Shown piece by piece: positions 16,566-25,507 of a DNA stretch of 64,000 nucleotides (its first letter is position 1; each line of letters opens with the position of its first letter). Source of the DNA: Oceanirhabdus sp. W0125-5 (GTDB taxonomy: Bacteria > Bacillota > Clostridia > Clostridiales > Clostridiaceae). Under the pieces are notes generated by a model. The model was not told the DNA's origin. It worked only from the letters and a program-made list of their open reading frames with translations, and made no database searches. The translations under genes were made by a program, and so were the position numbers. Location: contig NZ_CP115913.1 in the NCBI RefSeq assembly GCF_027938815.1, positions 2,328,001 through 2,392,000 on the forward strand, given 5' to 3'.

Positions 16566-19500
16566 ATGTTGCTTAATGAGAAGGAAATTAAAGTAGTAGA
16601 ATATAAGGATATATACGCATCAGGTATAGCTGATATGTGGAATAAAAGTGGCGATAGTTGGGGTGGAGATACATCGGTTAAAACAGCGAAAGATATAATA
16701 AATGAAAGGAAGAATAGTACAGATCTTAATCTGTTTGTAGCTCTTAATGGTGAAGAGGTTGCAGGGACATGCAGTTTTGCAAGATATGCATTTGATAAGA
16801 ATACAAGTTATATTCCACTTTTAAATGTAAGACCTGATTACCATGGAAAAAAGGTAGGGAAAAAACTAATTCTTAAAGTGGTTGAAGAAGCTATTAAGAG
16901 TGATTGGCCAAGACTAGATTTATTTACTTGGGCAGGTAACCTTAAGGCAGTTCCTCTGTATAAGAAGTCTGGTTTCTTCTGGGAAAAAAATGAACAATCA
17001 GTGCATTTAATGAACTTTCTTCCATATGTAATAAATAGTGAAGCTTTAAAGGATTATTTTGAAGTATTACATTGGTATGATGATAGAAAAATGGATATAG
17101 AAGTTAAACCAGATGGTATAGAGGAAGGGGAATTCCAATTCTTTGAATATCTATGGAAAAAAGAGAAAACACAGCTAAGAGTTCAGTTTGAACGAAAAGG
17201 AAGGGTACTTCGAGAAATTGAAACAGAGGATTATTCAATTAAGTGCTCTTTAAAGAAGCAGAAACTCATATTTGGAAAAGATTATGAGATTGAGTTTGAA
17301 ATTGTAAATAAGAGTGGTAACGACCTAGAGATTTCAATTTCAGGTATGAATGATCGTGAGATTAAGAATTCAATTGATGAAACATTGAATGTTTATGATA
17401 GAGAAGTTATTAATGGGTCATTTCATGTTGGAGAATTAGAAGAGGTAGTAACTGAGTGGATAACGCATCCTTTAGTAAAAAATATTGTAACTATAAATGG
17501 TAAAGAAGTTGTTATGGGCCTTGGCGTAGAACCTGTATATCCAGTGAAAATGAGTACAGACACTAAAGATAAGCAATACTTCAAGAATACTGAACAGTTC
17601 ACATATATTGATTTTGAGAATAGTTTTGAAGAGAAAATTCAAATGAAATTTTCGTTGCCTGAAAATGATTACGTTGAGTTCAAGTACAAAGAGATTGAAG
17701 TGGAACTAGAGAGTAAGGAAAAAAAATCAGTAAGAATACCTGTTAGGTTTATTAAAAGTGGATATATAGATGATGAGGTTGATGTAAATGTGTTAACTTC
17801 AAATGATGAGGTATGCTTTAAGAAGAAGCTTGAAATGGCTTTCAGAGGTAGAGTAGGTAAAATAGGTGGGGAAGATGAAAATAGTTACTTTGTATCTAAT
17901 GGTAGATTCTTAGCTGGAATAAATAAGTTTAATAATTCATCTTTTGTTAAAGAATTTAAGAAAAATGTTTTAGCATCCAATGTTGCTTGTCCTTCTTTGG
18001 GAGAACCATATTCTGATGAATTTAGTAAGAAAAAGCCTAGTGAGGTTACCTACCATGTTGAGGAAACCGCTTCAGTTTTGAGGGCAAAATTTGAATCTGA
18101 TGATTTTAAAGATGTAAAAATTACTAGAGTGATGAGATTAGAGGATGACGGTACTTTAGAAATATATCATGAGATTGAAAATGCAGCATCGGATATCAAG
18201 GATATATCAATGGTTAATGTAGTTGGGTTTAATACTAGTAATGGATATATGGCTTTTGATAATAAATTACTTGATATTAGAAACAACATTGATATTGGAA
18301 TCTGGCTTTGGGATCATAAGAAGCTTACTGAAAACTGGATGTTTGCATCTGATTTCCAGGGAACAAGAGCTATGTGGTGGGACAAAGAATTTAAAATTAC
18401 TATTGACAATTATAGGATTAAGCAAAAAGTAGAAGGATTACAGTTACAGAAAAACTGTGTTGTAAAAACACCTTCAGTATATATGGCTAGTAATACATTT
18501 GATAATTACGAAGAACTAAGAAAAGTGGCAATGGGATGTGATGATTTACCAGAACTTAGAGAAATTGAACCATTTGATGTTTCTATTAATGAAGGTAATG
18601 TTTTTAGTAACGGAACTAGTAAGCTTTTTGTTAATAATTATAAAAAAACGCAGTTACATGGAGATGTGGCAATTTCAATTGATGGAGAAAAAACTTTCTG
18701 TGAGAAAATTGATTTCCAAGGAGAAGATTCTAAGAAAATAGAATTTAAGAATTTAAATGTAGGAATTAATCATATTAAGATAGATGGTAACTTTAACAAT
18801 GAGGTAATTGCTAAAGAAAAGCTAATCTTTAATAGTGGCGTAACTGAAATTACAAAAGAAATACAAGAAGAAGAAGGTTGTAAAGTATTCAAATTAAGTA
18901 ATGGTGTAATTGAGATGAAAGCATCACCAGAATTCTCAGCTGGCTTATTCTCAATAAAATATAATGGAGAAGATTGGCTTGAGAGCAGTTACCCTAAGAA
19001 GAGACCAAAGAGTTGGTTTAATCCTTGGGGTGGCGGAGTGTGCATGATCCCTTCAGGAGTGTCATTGACAAGTTATCATGAACAAAAGGTTGAAGTGAAA
19101 TTTGTTGAAGTTGCAGATGAATTTAATAATATATGGAGTGGAATAAGTAGTACAGTTATATTCCAGAAACATGAAAAATATAAAGGACTTGAAATTGAAC
19201 ACATGTATTTAACAAGGGCTGATATCCCTGTAATTAAGTGTGTTTATAGAGCAACTAATAATTCAAATAAGAATTTAAATACTAGCTTTGAAAGAGATTT
19301 ATTCATTAAAGAAGAGGAAAAAATTACAGATTCTTTCTTTGAGTTTAAAGATAAGGTTGGAGATTTGAAAAAATATAAATGTGGTAAAACGGAAATTGAT
19401 ATTGAATTTAAAGGTGTAATTTCAGTTGGTTATAACACTAGAAAAGACAGAATGAATATGGTATCAAAAGGAGATGGATTATCATTTGCATATTCTGTAA

Positions 19501-19628
19501 CTCAGGATGTAGGTATATTTGCAAACTTCTATAAAGAGATTCCACATGGAGAAGATAAGGAAGTGCTTCAGGAATGGATAATATTCCATGATAGAAGAAT
19601 TGATGATAGAGAAATTGAAGACCTTTAA
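16566..19628 (+). CDS. GNAT acetyltransferase fused to a large beta-rich region
   Basis: A protein of about 1020 residues. The N-terminal 150 residues are a GNAT acetyltransferase with the acetyl-CoA loop VRPDYHGKKVGKKL and the C-terminal NLKAVPLYKKSGFFWEK. The remaining roughly 850 residues look like a series of beta-sandwich domains and end in a region (GGGVCMIPSGVS, EIEHMYLTRADIPVIK) that reminds me of mutarotase-like carbohydrate-binding folds; that is a guess. There is no signal peptide. I start at the ATG at 16566 after GGGGAGG (16547-16553); ATGs at 16530 and 16545 are alternatives. Substrate unknown. Confidence 0.72.
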   Translation: MLLNEKEIKVVEYKDIYASGIADMWNKSGDSWGGDTSVKTAKDIINERKNSTDLNLFVALNGEEVAGTCSFARYAFDKNTSYIPLLNVRPDYHGKKVGKKLILKVVEEAIKSDWPRLDLFTWAGNLKAVPLYKKSGFFWEKNEQSVHLMNFLPYVINSEALKDYFEVLHWYDDRKMDIEVKPDGIEEGEFQFFEYLWKKEKTQLRVQFERKGRVLREIETEDYSIKCSLKKQKLIFGKDYEIEFEIVNKSGNDLEISISGMNDREIKNSIDETLNVYDREVINGSFHVGELEEVVTEWITHPLVKNIVTINGKEVVMGLGVEPVYPVKMSTDTKDKQYFKNTEQFTYIDFENSFEEKIQMKFSLPENDYVEFKYKEIEVELESKEKKSVRIPVRFIKSGYIDDEVDVNVLTSNDEVCFKKKLEMAFRGRVGKIGGEDENSYFVSNGRFLAGINKFNNSSFVKEFKKNVLASNVACPSLGEPYSDEFSKKKPSEVTYHVEETASVLRAKFESDDFKDVKITRVMRLEDDGTLEIYHEIENAASDIKDISMVNVVGFNTSNGYMAFDNKLLDIRNNIDIGIWLWDHKKLTENWMFASDFQGTRAMWWDKEFKITIDNYRIKQKVEGLQLQKNCVVKTPSVYMASNTFDNYEELRKVAMGCDDLPELREIEPFDVSINEGNVFSNGTSKLFVNNYKKTQLHGDVAISIDGEKTFCEKIDFQGEDSKKIEFKNLNVGINHIKIDGNFNNEVIAKEKLIFNSGVTEITKEIQEEEGCKVFKLSNGVIEMKASPEFSAGLFSIKYNGEDWLESSYPKKRPKSWFNPWGGGVCMIPSGVSLTSYHEQKVEVKFVEVADEFNNIWSGISSTVIFQKHEKYKGLEIEHMYLTRADIPVIKCVYRATNNSNKNLNTSFERDLFIKEEEKITDSFFEFKDKVGDLKKYKCGKTEIDIEFKGVISVGYNTRKDRMNMVSKGDGLSFAYSVTQDVGIFANFYKEIPHGEDKEVLQEWIIFHDRRIDDREIEDL

Positions 19629-19700
19629 AAAGAAATAATATTGTGATCAAGGTGATTTTTTATAGAGTGAAAAATACAAGGAACAAAATGTAAAAATATA

Positions 19701-19811
19701 GTTGAGAGTTGAGAATGGAGAGTTGAGAACGTATGACATTTCTCTTCGAGAAATTTTAATTTATTGTTCGAGGACCATCGTTCTCAACGCTCAAATCACA
19801 ACTCTCAGTTT
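19701..19811. repeat. dispersed hairpin repeat, copy B (short form)
   Basis: A shortened member of the repeat family. The ends are complementary runs of GTTGAGA-type 7-nt units (GTTGAGAGTTGAG on the left, AACTCTC and TTCTCAACGCTCAA on the right). Between them are the ACATTTCTCTTCGAGAAATTT hairpin and ATTGTTCG, as in copies A and F. The second and third internal hairpins are absent. It lies between two acetyltransferase genes. Confidence 0.72.
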
Positions 19812-19873
19812 CTTTTAAGAGGAAGGTAGAAAATAACTTTGAATATTTTTATGAATAAGTGAGGTCAAATAGA

Positions 19874-20266
19874 GTGAATAATTTAGAGATTAGAAAATAT
19901 AAAAGTGAAGATTTTGATAAAATCCAAGAATTATATAGAGAAGAAGGTTGGATGACTTTTATTAATAGAGAAGAAGATGCTATAAAAGTATGGGAAAATT
20001 CTAATATTACTCTAGTAATTGAACGAAATGGAGAAATTATTGGATTTTTACGTGGAATTAGCGATGGAGCTATATCAACATATATAGCTGAGGTTATGAT
20101 AAAGAAAGAGTTAAGGGGAAGAGGAATTGGAGGAATGCTTATTGAAGCATGCCACAAGGAGTTTCCAAGTGCAAGAATAGATTTAATCTCCTCTGAAGAA
20201 GCGCATGATTTCTATAGAAGAAATGAGTTTAGAGAGAGGGTTGGGTTTAGGAAAAGTTTTAAGTAA
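19874..20266 (+). CDS. GNAT family N-acetyltransferase
   Basis: A compact 130-residue acetyltransferase that moves an acetyl group from acetyl-CoA to an unknown amine. The acetyl-CoA pyrophosphate loop is MIKKELRGRGIGGMLIEACH, and the C-terminal SSEEAHDFYRRNEF segment is typical. The GTG at 19874 is preferred to the GTG at 19859 because GAGGTC at 19861-19866 is correctly spaced. A short-form repeat precedes it. Confidence 0.8.
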   Translation: MNNLEIRKYKSEDFDKIQELYREEGWMTFINREEDAIKVWENSNITLVIERNGEIIGFLRGISDGAISTYIAEVMIKKELRGRGIGGMLIEACHKEFPSARIDLISSEEAHDFYRRNEFRERVGFRKSFK

Positions 20267-20299
20267 ACAAATCATCCTCAAAGTTAGGGGGAATAAATA

Positions 20300-20839
20300 A
20301 TGAAAATACGTTTTGAAGAATTCAAAGATGAAATTGATACTCTTGTGGAATTTTTAACATCAGATACTTGGGAATTTTACGGAACACCTAATCCAAATCC
20401 AGATAGGATTAGAGCTGCCTACAATAATAAATATTATACTGGGGAAGGGATTAAAACATTTTGGATTGTTTCTGATGATGATAAGAGGGTTGGGATGCTT
20501 AGGGTTTATGACTTAGATGATGGGGCTCCATTGTTTGATATAAGAATTTTAAGTTCTCATAAAGGTAGGGGTTTAGGAACAAGAGCTGTAAATTGGTTAG
20601 TTGACTACATATTCAACCAATATACTAATACTGATAGGATAGAAGGTAATACAAGACAGGATAATTATGCTATGAGATGTGTATTCCATAAGTGTGGTTT
20701 TGCTAAAGAAGCACATTATAGAAAAGGGTGGGTATGCAGAAATGGAGACGTATATGACTCTGTGGGTTATGGTATTACAAAGGAAGATTGGCAGAATGGA
20801 AAAACTACTCCTGTAAATTGGAATGACTTTAAGGTTTAG
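20300..20839 (+). CDS. GNAT family N-acetyltransferase (RimJ/RimL-like)
   Basis: A 179-residue acetyltransferase. The RILSSHKGRGLGTRAVNWLVDYIF segment holds the acetyl-CoA loop and NYAMRCVFHKCGF is the conserved C-terminal part. The substrate is unknown; the overall form resembles RimJ/RimL and antibiotic acetyltransferases. It follows its neighbour by 33 bases with ribosome site GGGGG and is probably co-transcribed. Confidence 0.8.
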   Translation: MKIRFEEFKDEIDTLVEFLTSDTWEFYGTPNPNPDRIRAAYNNKYYTGEGIKTFWIVSDDDKRVGMLRVYDLDDGAPLFDIRILSSHKGRGLGTRAVNWLVDYIFNQYTNTDRIEGNTRQDNYAMRCVFHKCGFAKEAHYRKGWVCRNGDVYDSVGYGITKEDWQNGKTTPVNWNDFKV

Positions 20840-20897
20840 TTGAATAGATAATAAGTTGTTGAAGAAAAAATAAATTAAAAATAAAGGGGATATTGAA

Positions 20898-21965
20898 ATG
20901 GGAAGAAAAGATAACATACAAAATATAATTAATGAATTTGTTAAGAATGAGGATTTTTCAGGGGCAATTCTTATTAAAGAAGGGGAAGAAATAATTTATA
21001 AAGAGGCTCATGGTTATGCTCATAGAGGATTAAAAGTTAAGAATAAGATTGATACTAAATTTGATTGTGCTTCAGTAACAAAGTTGTTTACTGCTGTTGC
21101 TATACTTCAACTGGTTGAGAAGGGAGTTATATCATTAGAGGATAAAGTACTTGATATTTTGGAGATTGAGAATTCTAAGTTGAATAAGAATATCAAGATA
21201 TTCCATCTACTGACTCATTCATCAGGTATGGGAGATGATGCAGATGAAGAGGCAGGAGAAGATTACAGTGCATTATTTAAAGATAGACCTAATTATTCAA
21301 TCAGAGAATTAGAAGATACTTTACCTCTCTTTATTCATAAAGAACAATATTTTGAGCCAGGAGAAGGGACAAGATATAACAATTGTGCATTCATTCTTCT
21401 TGGGATGGTTGTTGAAAAACTAACAGGTGAAAAATATAGAGATTATGTAACTGAGAATGTGTTTAAGAGAGCTGAAATGAACAATACAGGACTATTTAGT
21501 ATGGACGGCATAGTGGAGAATGCTGCAGAAGGATATGAAGATATTCAGGATGAAGAAGAAAATATAATCGGATGGAAAAAGAATATTTACTCATATCCAC
21601 CATGTGGAGCTCCAGATGGTGGTGCAGGTGCACTTACAACAGTGGAGGATATGGTGAAATTCTATGAAGCATTGTTGAATGGAGAATTATTAGGACAAGA
21701 GATGACTGATGCAATGGTAACACCAAAAATTCTAAAAGTTGAGTATACAAAGGTGAAATTCAAGTATGGTTTTGTATTTGAGTATATGATGGATATGAAA
21801 GATGAAAAAGTCTATTCTTTCTCAAAGGATGGGTGCAACTTTGGTGTTGTAGCAAATACCATCTATATTCCAGAATATGATACAAAAATCATGATTTTAG
21901 GAAACCAATACTCTAATGTATGGGGATTAGGTGAAGATATTATTTGTGAGTATTATGATCTTTAA
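20898..21965 (+). CDS. class C beta-lactamase-type serine hydrolase
   Basis: A 355-residue serine hydrolase of the beta-lactamase/penicillin-binding superfamily. It has the nucleophile motif SVTK (Ser59, Lys62), the second motif YNN (in TRYNNCAF) and a likely third motif near the C-terminus in KDGCNFG. There is no signal peptide, so it is probably cytoplasmic and acts on a small ester or amide rather than cell-wall peptides. A close paralogue lies just downstream. Ribosome site AAAGGGG before the ATG. Confidence 0.85.
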   Translation: MGRKDNIQNIINEFVKNEDFSGAILIKEGEEIIYKEAHGYAHRGLKVKNKIDTKFDCASVTKLFTAVAILQLVEKGVISLEDKVLDILEIENSKLNKNIKIFHLLTHSSGMGDDADEEAGEDYSALFKDRPNYSIRELEDTLPLFIHKEQYFEPGEGTRYNNCAFILLGMVVEKLTGEKYRDYVTENVFKRAEMNNTGLFSMDGIVENAAEGYEDIQDEEENIIGWKKNIYSYPPCGAPDGGAGALTTVEDMVKFYEALLNGELLGQEMTDAMVTPKILKVEYTKVKFKYGFVFEYMMDMKDEKVYSFSKDGCNFGVVANTIYIPEYDTKIMILGNQYSNVWGLGEDIICEYYDL

Positions 21966-22079
21966 AATATATGGAGGTTCTTAAATGGCTAGGAATGACA
22001 CTATCTAAAAATATTTTATAAATGATATTAACATAGGAATTGTGTTTATTTAATATATTAATATTTTTGGAGGTATAAC

Positions 22080-23153
22080 ATGAAAAGAAGAGATAATATA
22101 AAGAACATTATAGAGAAGTTTGTTAAGGAAGAAGAGTTTTCAGGAGCCATCTTAATTAAAGAGGAGCAGGATATGCTCTACAGAGATGCTCATGGGCATG
22201 CTCATAGAGGTTTTAAGGTGAAGAATAAGATAGATACCAAGTTTGACTGTGGAGGAGTAACAAAATTATTTACAACAGTTGCAATTCTTCAACTTGTTGA
22301 GAGGGGATTGCTTTCTCTTGATGATAAGGTGATGAATATTCTAGATATTAAAGAATCAAAGATAAATAGGAATATTACTATTTTTCACTTACTAACACAT
22401 TCATCTGGAATGGGAGATGATTATGAATGGGGATCAGGAAAAGAATATAGTGATTTATTTATCCATAGACCAAATTACTCAATTGAAAAATTAGAAGATG
22501 CTCTGCCATTATTTATTAATAAAGAGCAAGTATTTGAACCTGGTGAGGGTACAAACTATAACAACGGTGCATTTATTCTTCTTGGACTGGTTATTGAAAA
22601 AATAACAGGTGAGAAATATCAAGAATTTGTTAAGAATAATGTATTCTCAAAAGCTGATATGAGTAACACAGGATTTTTTAATATGAGTGACATTGTTGAG
22701 AATAGAGCAGAGTGCTATGAGGATATTATTGATGATAATAATAATCTGATTGGATTTAAGAAAAATATTTACTCATACCCTTCATGTGGACTATCTGATA
22801 GAGGTGCCCTTACAACTGTAGATGATATGTTGAAATTCTATGATGCATTATGGAGTGGAAAATTACTAGGTGAAGAAATGACAAAAGAAATGACTAATTA
22901 TAAAGTTTTTTCAAATGAAAATAATGATATAAAGACTTATTATGGATTTGGTATTGATTATATGGTTAGTAAAGAAGAGGGTAAGGTATACATGGCTACA
23001 AAAACTGGATTTAATTATGGGGTTGTTGCTTGTACTGCTTTTATACCTGAATATGATGTTAAGATAATGATATTGGGTAATCAATATGCTAACATATACA
23101 CATTAGCTTATAATATTCTAAGGGAATATTACCAACTTGGAGAAAGATGCTGA
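22080..23153 (+). CDS. serine-hydrolase paralogue lacking the nucleophile (probable pseudoenzyme)
   Basis: A 357-residue close relative of the preceding gene, alignable over its full length without gaps in the N-terminal half. The active-site motif reads GVTK instead of SVTK: codon 59 is GGA, so the catalytic serine is missing, while Lys62 and YNN (NYNNGAF) remain. The frame is intact and its ribosome site GGAGG is strong, so it is expressed rather than decayed. It may bind rather than hydrolyse, or regulate its neighbour. Confidence 0.8.
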   Translation: MKRRDNIKNIIEKFVKEEEFSGAILIKEEQDMLYRDAHGHAHRGFKVKNKIDTKFDCGGVTKLFTTVAILQLVERGLLSLDDKVMNILDIKESKINRNITIFHLLTHSSGMGDDYEWGSGKEYSDLFIHRPNYSIEKLEDALPLFINKEQVFEPGEGTNYNNGAFILLGLVIEKITGEKYQEFVKNNVFSKADMSNTGFFNMSDIVENRAECYEDIIDDNNNLIGFKKNIYSYPSCGLSDRGALTTVDDMLKFYDALWSGKLLGEEMTKEMTNYKVFSNENNDIKTYYGFGIDYMVSKEEGKVYMATKTGFNYGVVACTAFIPEYDVKIMILGNQYANIYTLAYNILREYYQLGERC

Positions 23154-23210
23154 GGGTAGGTTTAATAAAATTCCAAGGTTTGGAATGAAAATAGTATAAA
23201 GATATTATAA

Positions 23211-23275
23211 CCATAACTGAAACCACAAAGAAGTAATAATAAAGATTATTAACTGTTTCAGTTTATGGTTTTTCT
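23211..23275 (+). terminator. long-loop inverted repeat, probable terminator
   Basis: The arms AACCATAACTGAAAC and GTTTCAGTTTATGGTT pair (with one bulge) across a loop of about 30 bases and are followed by TTTTTC. It ends the serine-hydrolase pair. The right arm runs into the start region of the next gene. Confidence 0.5.
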
Positions 23276-23291
23276 TAATGGAGGGAGTAAA

Positions 23292-23873
23292 TTGAGCATT
23301 GAAATAAATATGAGAGTTTTTGAGAAGTTTCCAGTAATAGAAGGGGAGAGTATAAAGTTAAATAGGATTACAAATGAGTACATAAAAGAATTATATTATA
23401 TTTTAAGTGATCCAGATGTGGCTGAATTTGATTGGTTTGAACCAATAAATACATTAGAACAAGCTGAAAGATTTATTAAACATTACAATGATGAGTTTGA
23501 AAATAAAGAAGAAATTACATGGGGAATATTCAATAAAATAGATGGTAAGTTGGTGGGTATTTGTTGTCTAGGTGATTTTGAGGAGTCAAGTAGAAGATGT
23601 GAGATAGGATATGATATTAAAAAAAGTGAATGGAATAAGGGGTATGGAACTGAAGCAGTAGAATTGCTTATTGAGTTTGCTTTATGTGAAATGAATTTAA
23701 ATAGAGTTGAAGCATTTATTACTCCAGGAAATGATGGTTCAGTGAGAGTTTTAGAAAAGTGTGGGTTTATTAGAGAAGGCTTAGTTCGTGAGAGAGACTT
23801 CATTAAAGGGGAGTTAGTTGATGGAATTATAATGGCAATCCTTAAGAGCGATTATAAGGTTGGAGGACATTAG
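23292..23873 (+). CDS. GNAT family N-acetyltransferase (RimJ/RimL-like)
   Basis: A 193-residue acetyltransferase: CEIGYDIKKSEWNKGYGTEAVELLIEF holds the acetyl-CoA site and NRVEAFITPGNDGSVRVLEKCGF the C-terminal core, as in RimJ/RimL-type enzymes that modify protein N-termini or drugs. I start at the TTG at 23292, which follows GGAGGG (23280-23285); an ATG at 23265 would place the ribosome site inside the gene and the terminator arm in the coding region. The next gene begins at the base after its stop. Confidence 0.8.
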   Translation: MSIEINMRVFEKFPVIEGESIKLNRITNEYIKELYYILSDPDVAEFDWFEPINTLEQAERFIKHYNDEFENKEEITWGIFNKIDGKLVGICCLGDFEESSRRCEIGYDIKKSEWNKGYGTEAVELLIEFALCEMNLNRVEAFITPGNDGSVRVLEKCGFIREGLVRERDFIKGELVDGIIMAILKSDYKVGGH

Positions 23874-24374
23874 ATGGAACTTTGGGATATACTAGATGGA
23901 AATGGAAATAAAACAGGGAGGACTGTTCAACGGGGGAAACCTATGGCTCAAGATGAATACCATCTTGTTGTACATGTATGGATAAAAAATAGCAAGGGTG
24001 AATTTTTAATCACAAAACGATCTCCAAATAAACGACACCTGCCAAATATGTGGGAAACAACTGTTGGAGCAGCAATTGTTGGTGATGATAGTTTGAAAGC
24101 TGCATTACGAGAGGTAAATGAGGAAATTGGTGTTGAGTTATCTCCAGCAGATGGAAACTGTCTTTTTAGATTAAAAAGACAGCAACATGACTATCCTGAT
24201 TTTGTAGATGTGTGGTTGTTTCATGATGAAGTAGATATAACAAAAGTTGTTTACCAACCAGAAGAAGTATGTGGAGCAATGTGGGCAGCTCCAAGTAAAA
24301 TTCAATCTATGATAGAATTAGGTGAATTTGCTGATACATTTACATATCTTGAAGAGTTATTTAAGTTAGTATAG
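23874..24374 (+). CDS. NUDIX hydrolase
   Basis: A 166-residue NUDIX protein that hydrolyses or isomerises a nucleoside-diphosphate-type substrate. The NUDIX box reads GAAIVGDDSLKAALREVNEEIGV: REVNEEIG is canonical, but the usual first Glu is Asp. The start ELWDILDGNGNKTGR is like YfcD/IPP-isomerase-related NUDIX proteins, which commonly sit beside acetyltransferases. The ATG abuts the preceding stop, with the ribosome site inside that gene, so the two are coupled. Confidence 0.85.
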   Translation: MELWDILDGNGNKTGRTVQRGKPMAQDEYHLVVHVWIKNSKGEFLITKRSPNKRHLPNMWETTVGAAIVGDDSLKAALREVNEEIGVELSPADGNCLFRLKRQQHDYPDFVDVWLFHDEVDITKVVYQPEEVCGAMWAAPSKIQSMIELGEFADTFTYLEELFKLV

Positions 24375-24424
24375 GTGTTAGAATTATTTATAAGTGAATA
24401 AAAGATGTTAAGGAGAATATTAGT

Positions 24425-25474
24425 ATGGAATGTGTATACATAGAAAAAGATAAAGATCATTTTGAAAATCTAGAAATTAAAAGAGTTTATGATAACAAAA
24501 TAAATATTAGCTGGAATTCAAAAAAAGAACTTAATCAAGTTAAGATTTATTGGAATAAAACACCTGAAATAAATGGATTTGAAGAATGTATCACAACAGT
24601 AGAAGGGAAAAATTCTGTTACTTTTGATGATCCAGATGTTAAAAGAAGAAATTATTTTATTTTAAAAGCTGATGGATATGTTTCGGAAATAGTTGCAGAA
24701 GTATTAGTACCTTTTAAGGGGACAAGTAATTTCCGTGATCTAGGAGGATATAAAACAAAAGATGGTAGAAAAGTTAAATGGAACATTTTTTATCGTTCTG
24801 ATGAATTAGCTGGATTAACAGAAGAAGATATGGAATATCTAAAAAGTTTGGAAATAAAAACAATACTAGATTATCGTTCTAAAGGGGAAGTTAGTGTAAA
24901 GCCAGACCCAGTAATTGAAGGAATTGAGAATGTAAATATCTCTGGAATGAAATCTTTAGATAATAAGGATGGGAATTTTGATATGACTTCCTTAATGAAG
25001 AATAGTAAAAGTTTAAAAGAATTAGGAAAACCAGAGGAATTTTTAAAAAATGGATATCTAGAGATGATATTTGAAAATGAAGCATTTAAAAAGCTAATGG
25101 AGTATATTGAAAATACAGATAAAACACCAATAATTCAGCATTGTACAGCTGGTAAAGATAGGACAGGGATAGGAGCGGCACTAATATTACTTGCATTAGG
25201 AGTACCAGAAGAAACTGTAATCGAAGACTATTTATTGACTAATGTATATCGTTCGCAATTTAATGAAGCATTAATTGAATCATTTGGAAATTTGTTAAAG
25301 GATGAACACAGTAAGGAAATTTTTAAAGCATTCATGGAGGTAAGAAGAGAATATATAGAATATGCTTTCAATACAATTAAAGAAAGATATGGATCTATTG
25401 ATGATTATTTAAATAAAGAGTATGGAATTAATGAAGAAAAGAGAACTAAATTAAAGAAAAATTATTTGTGGTAG
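24425..25474 (+). CDS. tyrosine-protein phosphatase (Y_phosphatase3 type)
   Basis: A 349-residue phosphatase. An N-terminal beta-rich domain of about 95 residues precedes the catalytic domain, which contains NFRDLGGYKTKDGRKVKWN, the Asp-containing loop and the signature HCTAGKDRTG (C-x5-R). This family dephosphorylates phosphotyrosine and sometimes phosphoinositides or other phosphate esters. There is no signal peptide, so it acts in the cytoplasm. It lies 50 bases after the NUDIX gene and is probably in the same transcript. Confidence 0.85.
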   Translation: MECVYIEKDKDHFENLEIKRVYDNKINISWNSKKELNQVKIYWNKTPEINGFEECITTVEGKNSVTFDDPDVKRRNYFILKADGYVSEIVAEVLVPFKGTSNFRDLGGYKTKDGRKVKWNIFYRSDELAGLTEEDMEYLKSLEIKTILDYRSKGEVSVKPDPVIEGIENVNISGMKSLDNKDGNFDMTSLMKNSKSLKELGKPEEFLKNGYLEMIFENEAFKKLMEYIENTDKTPIIQHCTAGKDRTGIGAALILLALGVPEETVIEDYLLTNVYRSQFNEALIESFGNLLKDEHSKEIFKAFMEVRREYIEYAFNTIKERYGSIDDYLNKEYGINEEKRTKLKKNYLW

Positions 25475-25507
25475 TTATAAAACATAAACAAATGAGAGGT
25501 ATGTAGT

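Noticed and set aside
21966-22079. Seven-codon ORF with GGAGG between the two serine hydrolases
   Set aside because: MARNDTI is too short to support, and there is no terminator or conserved structure; probably a dead start.
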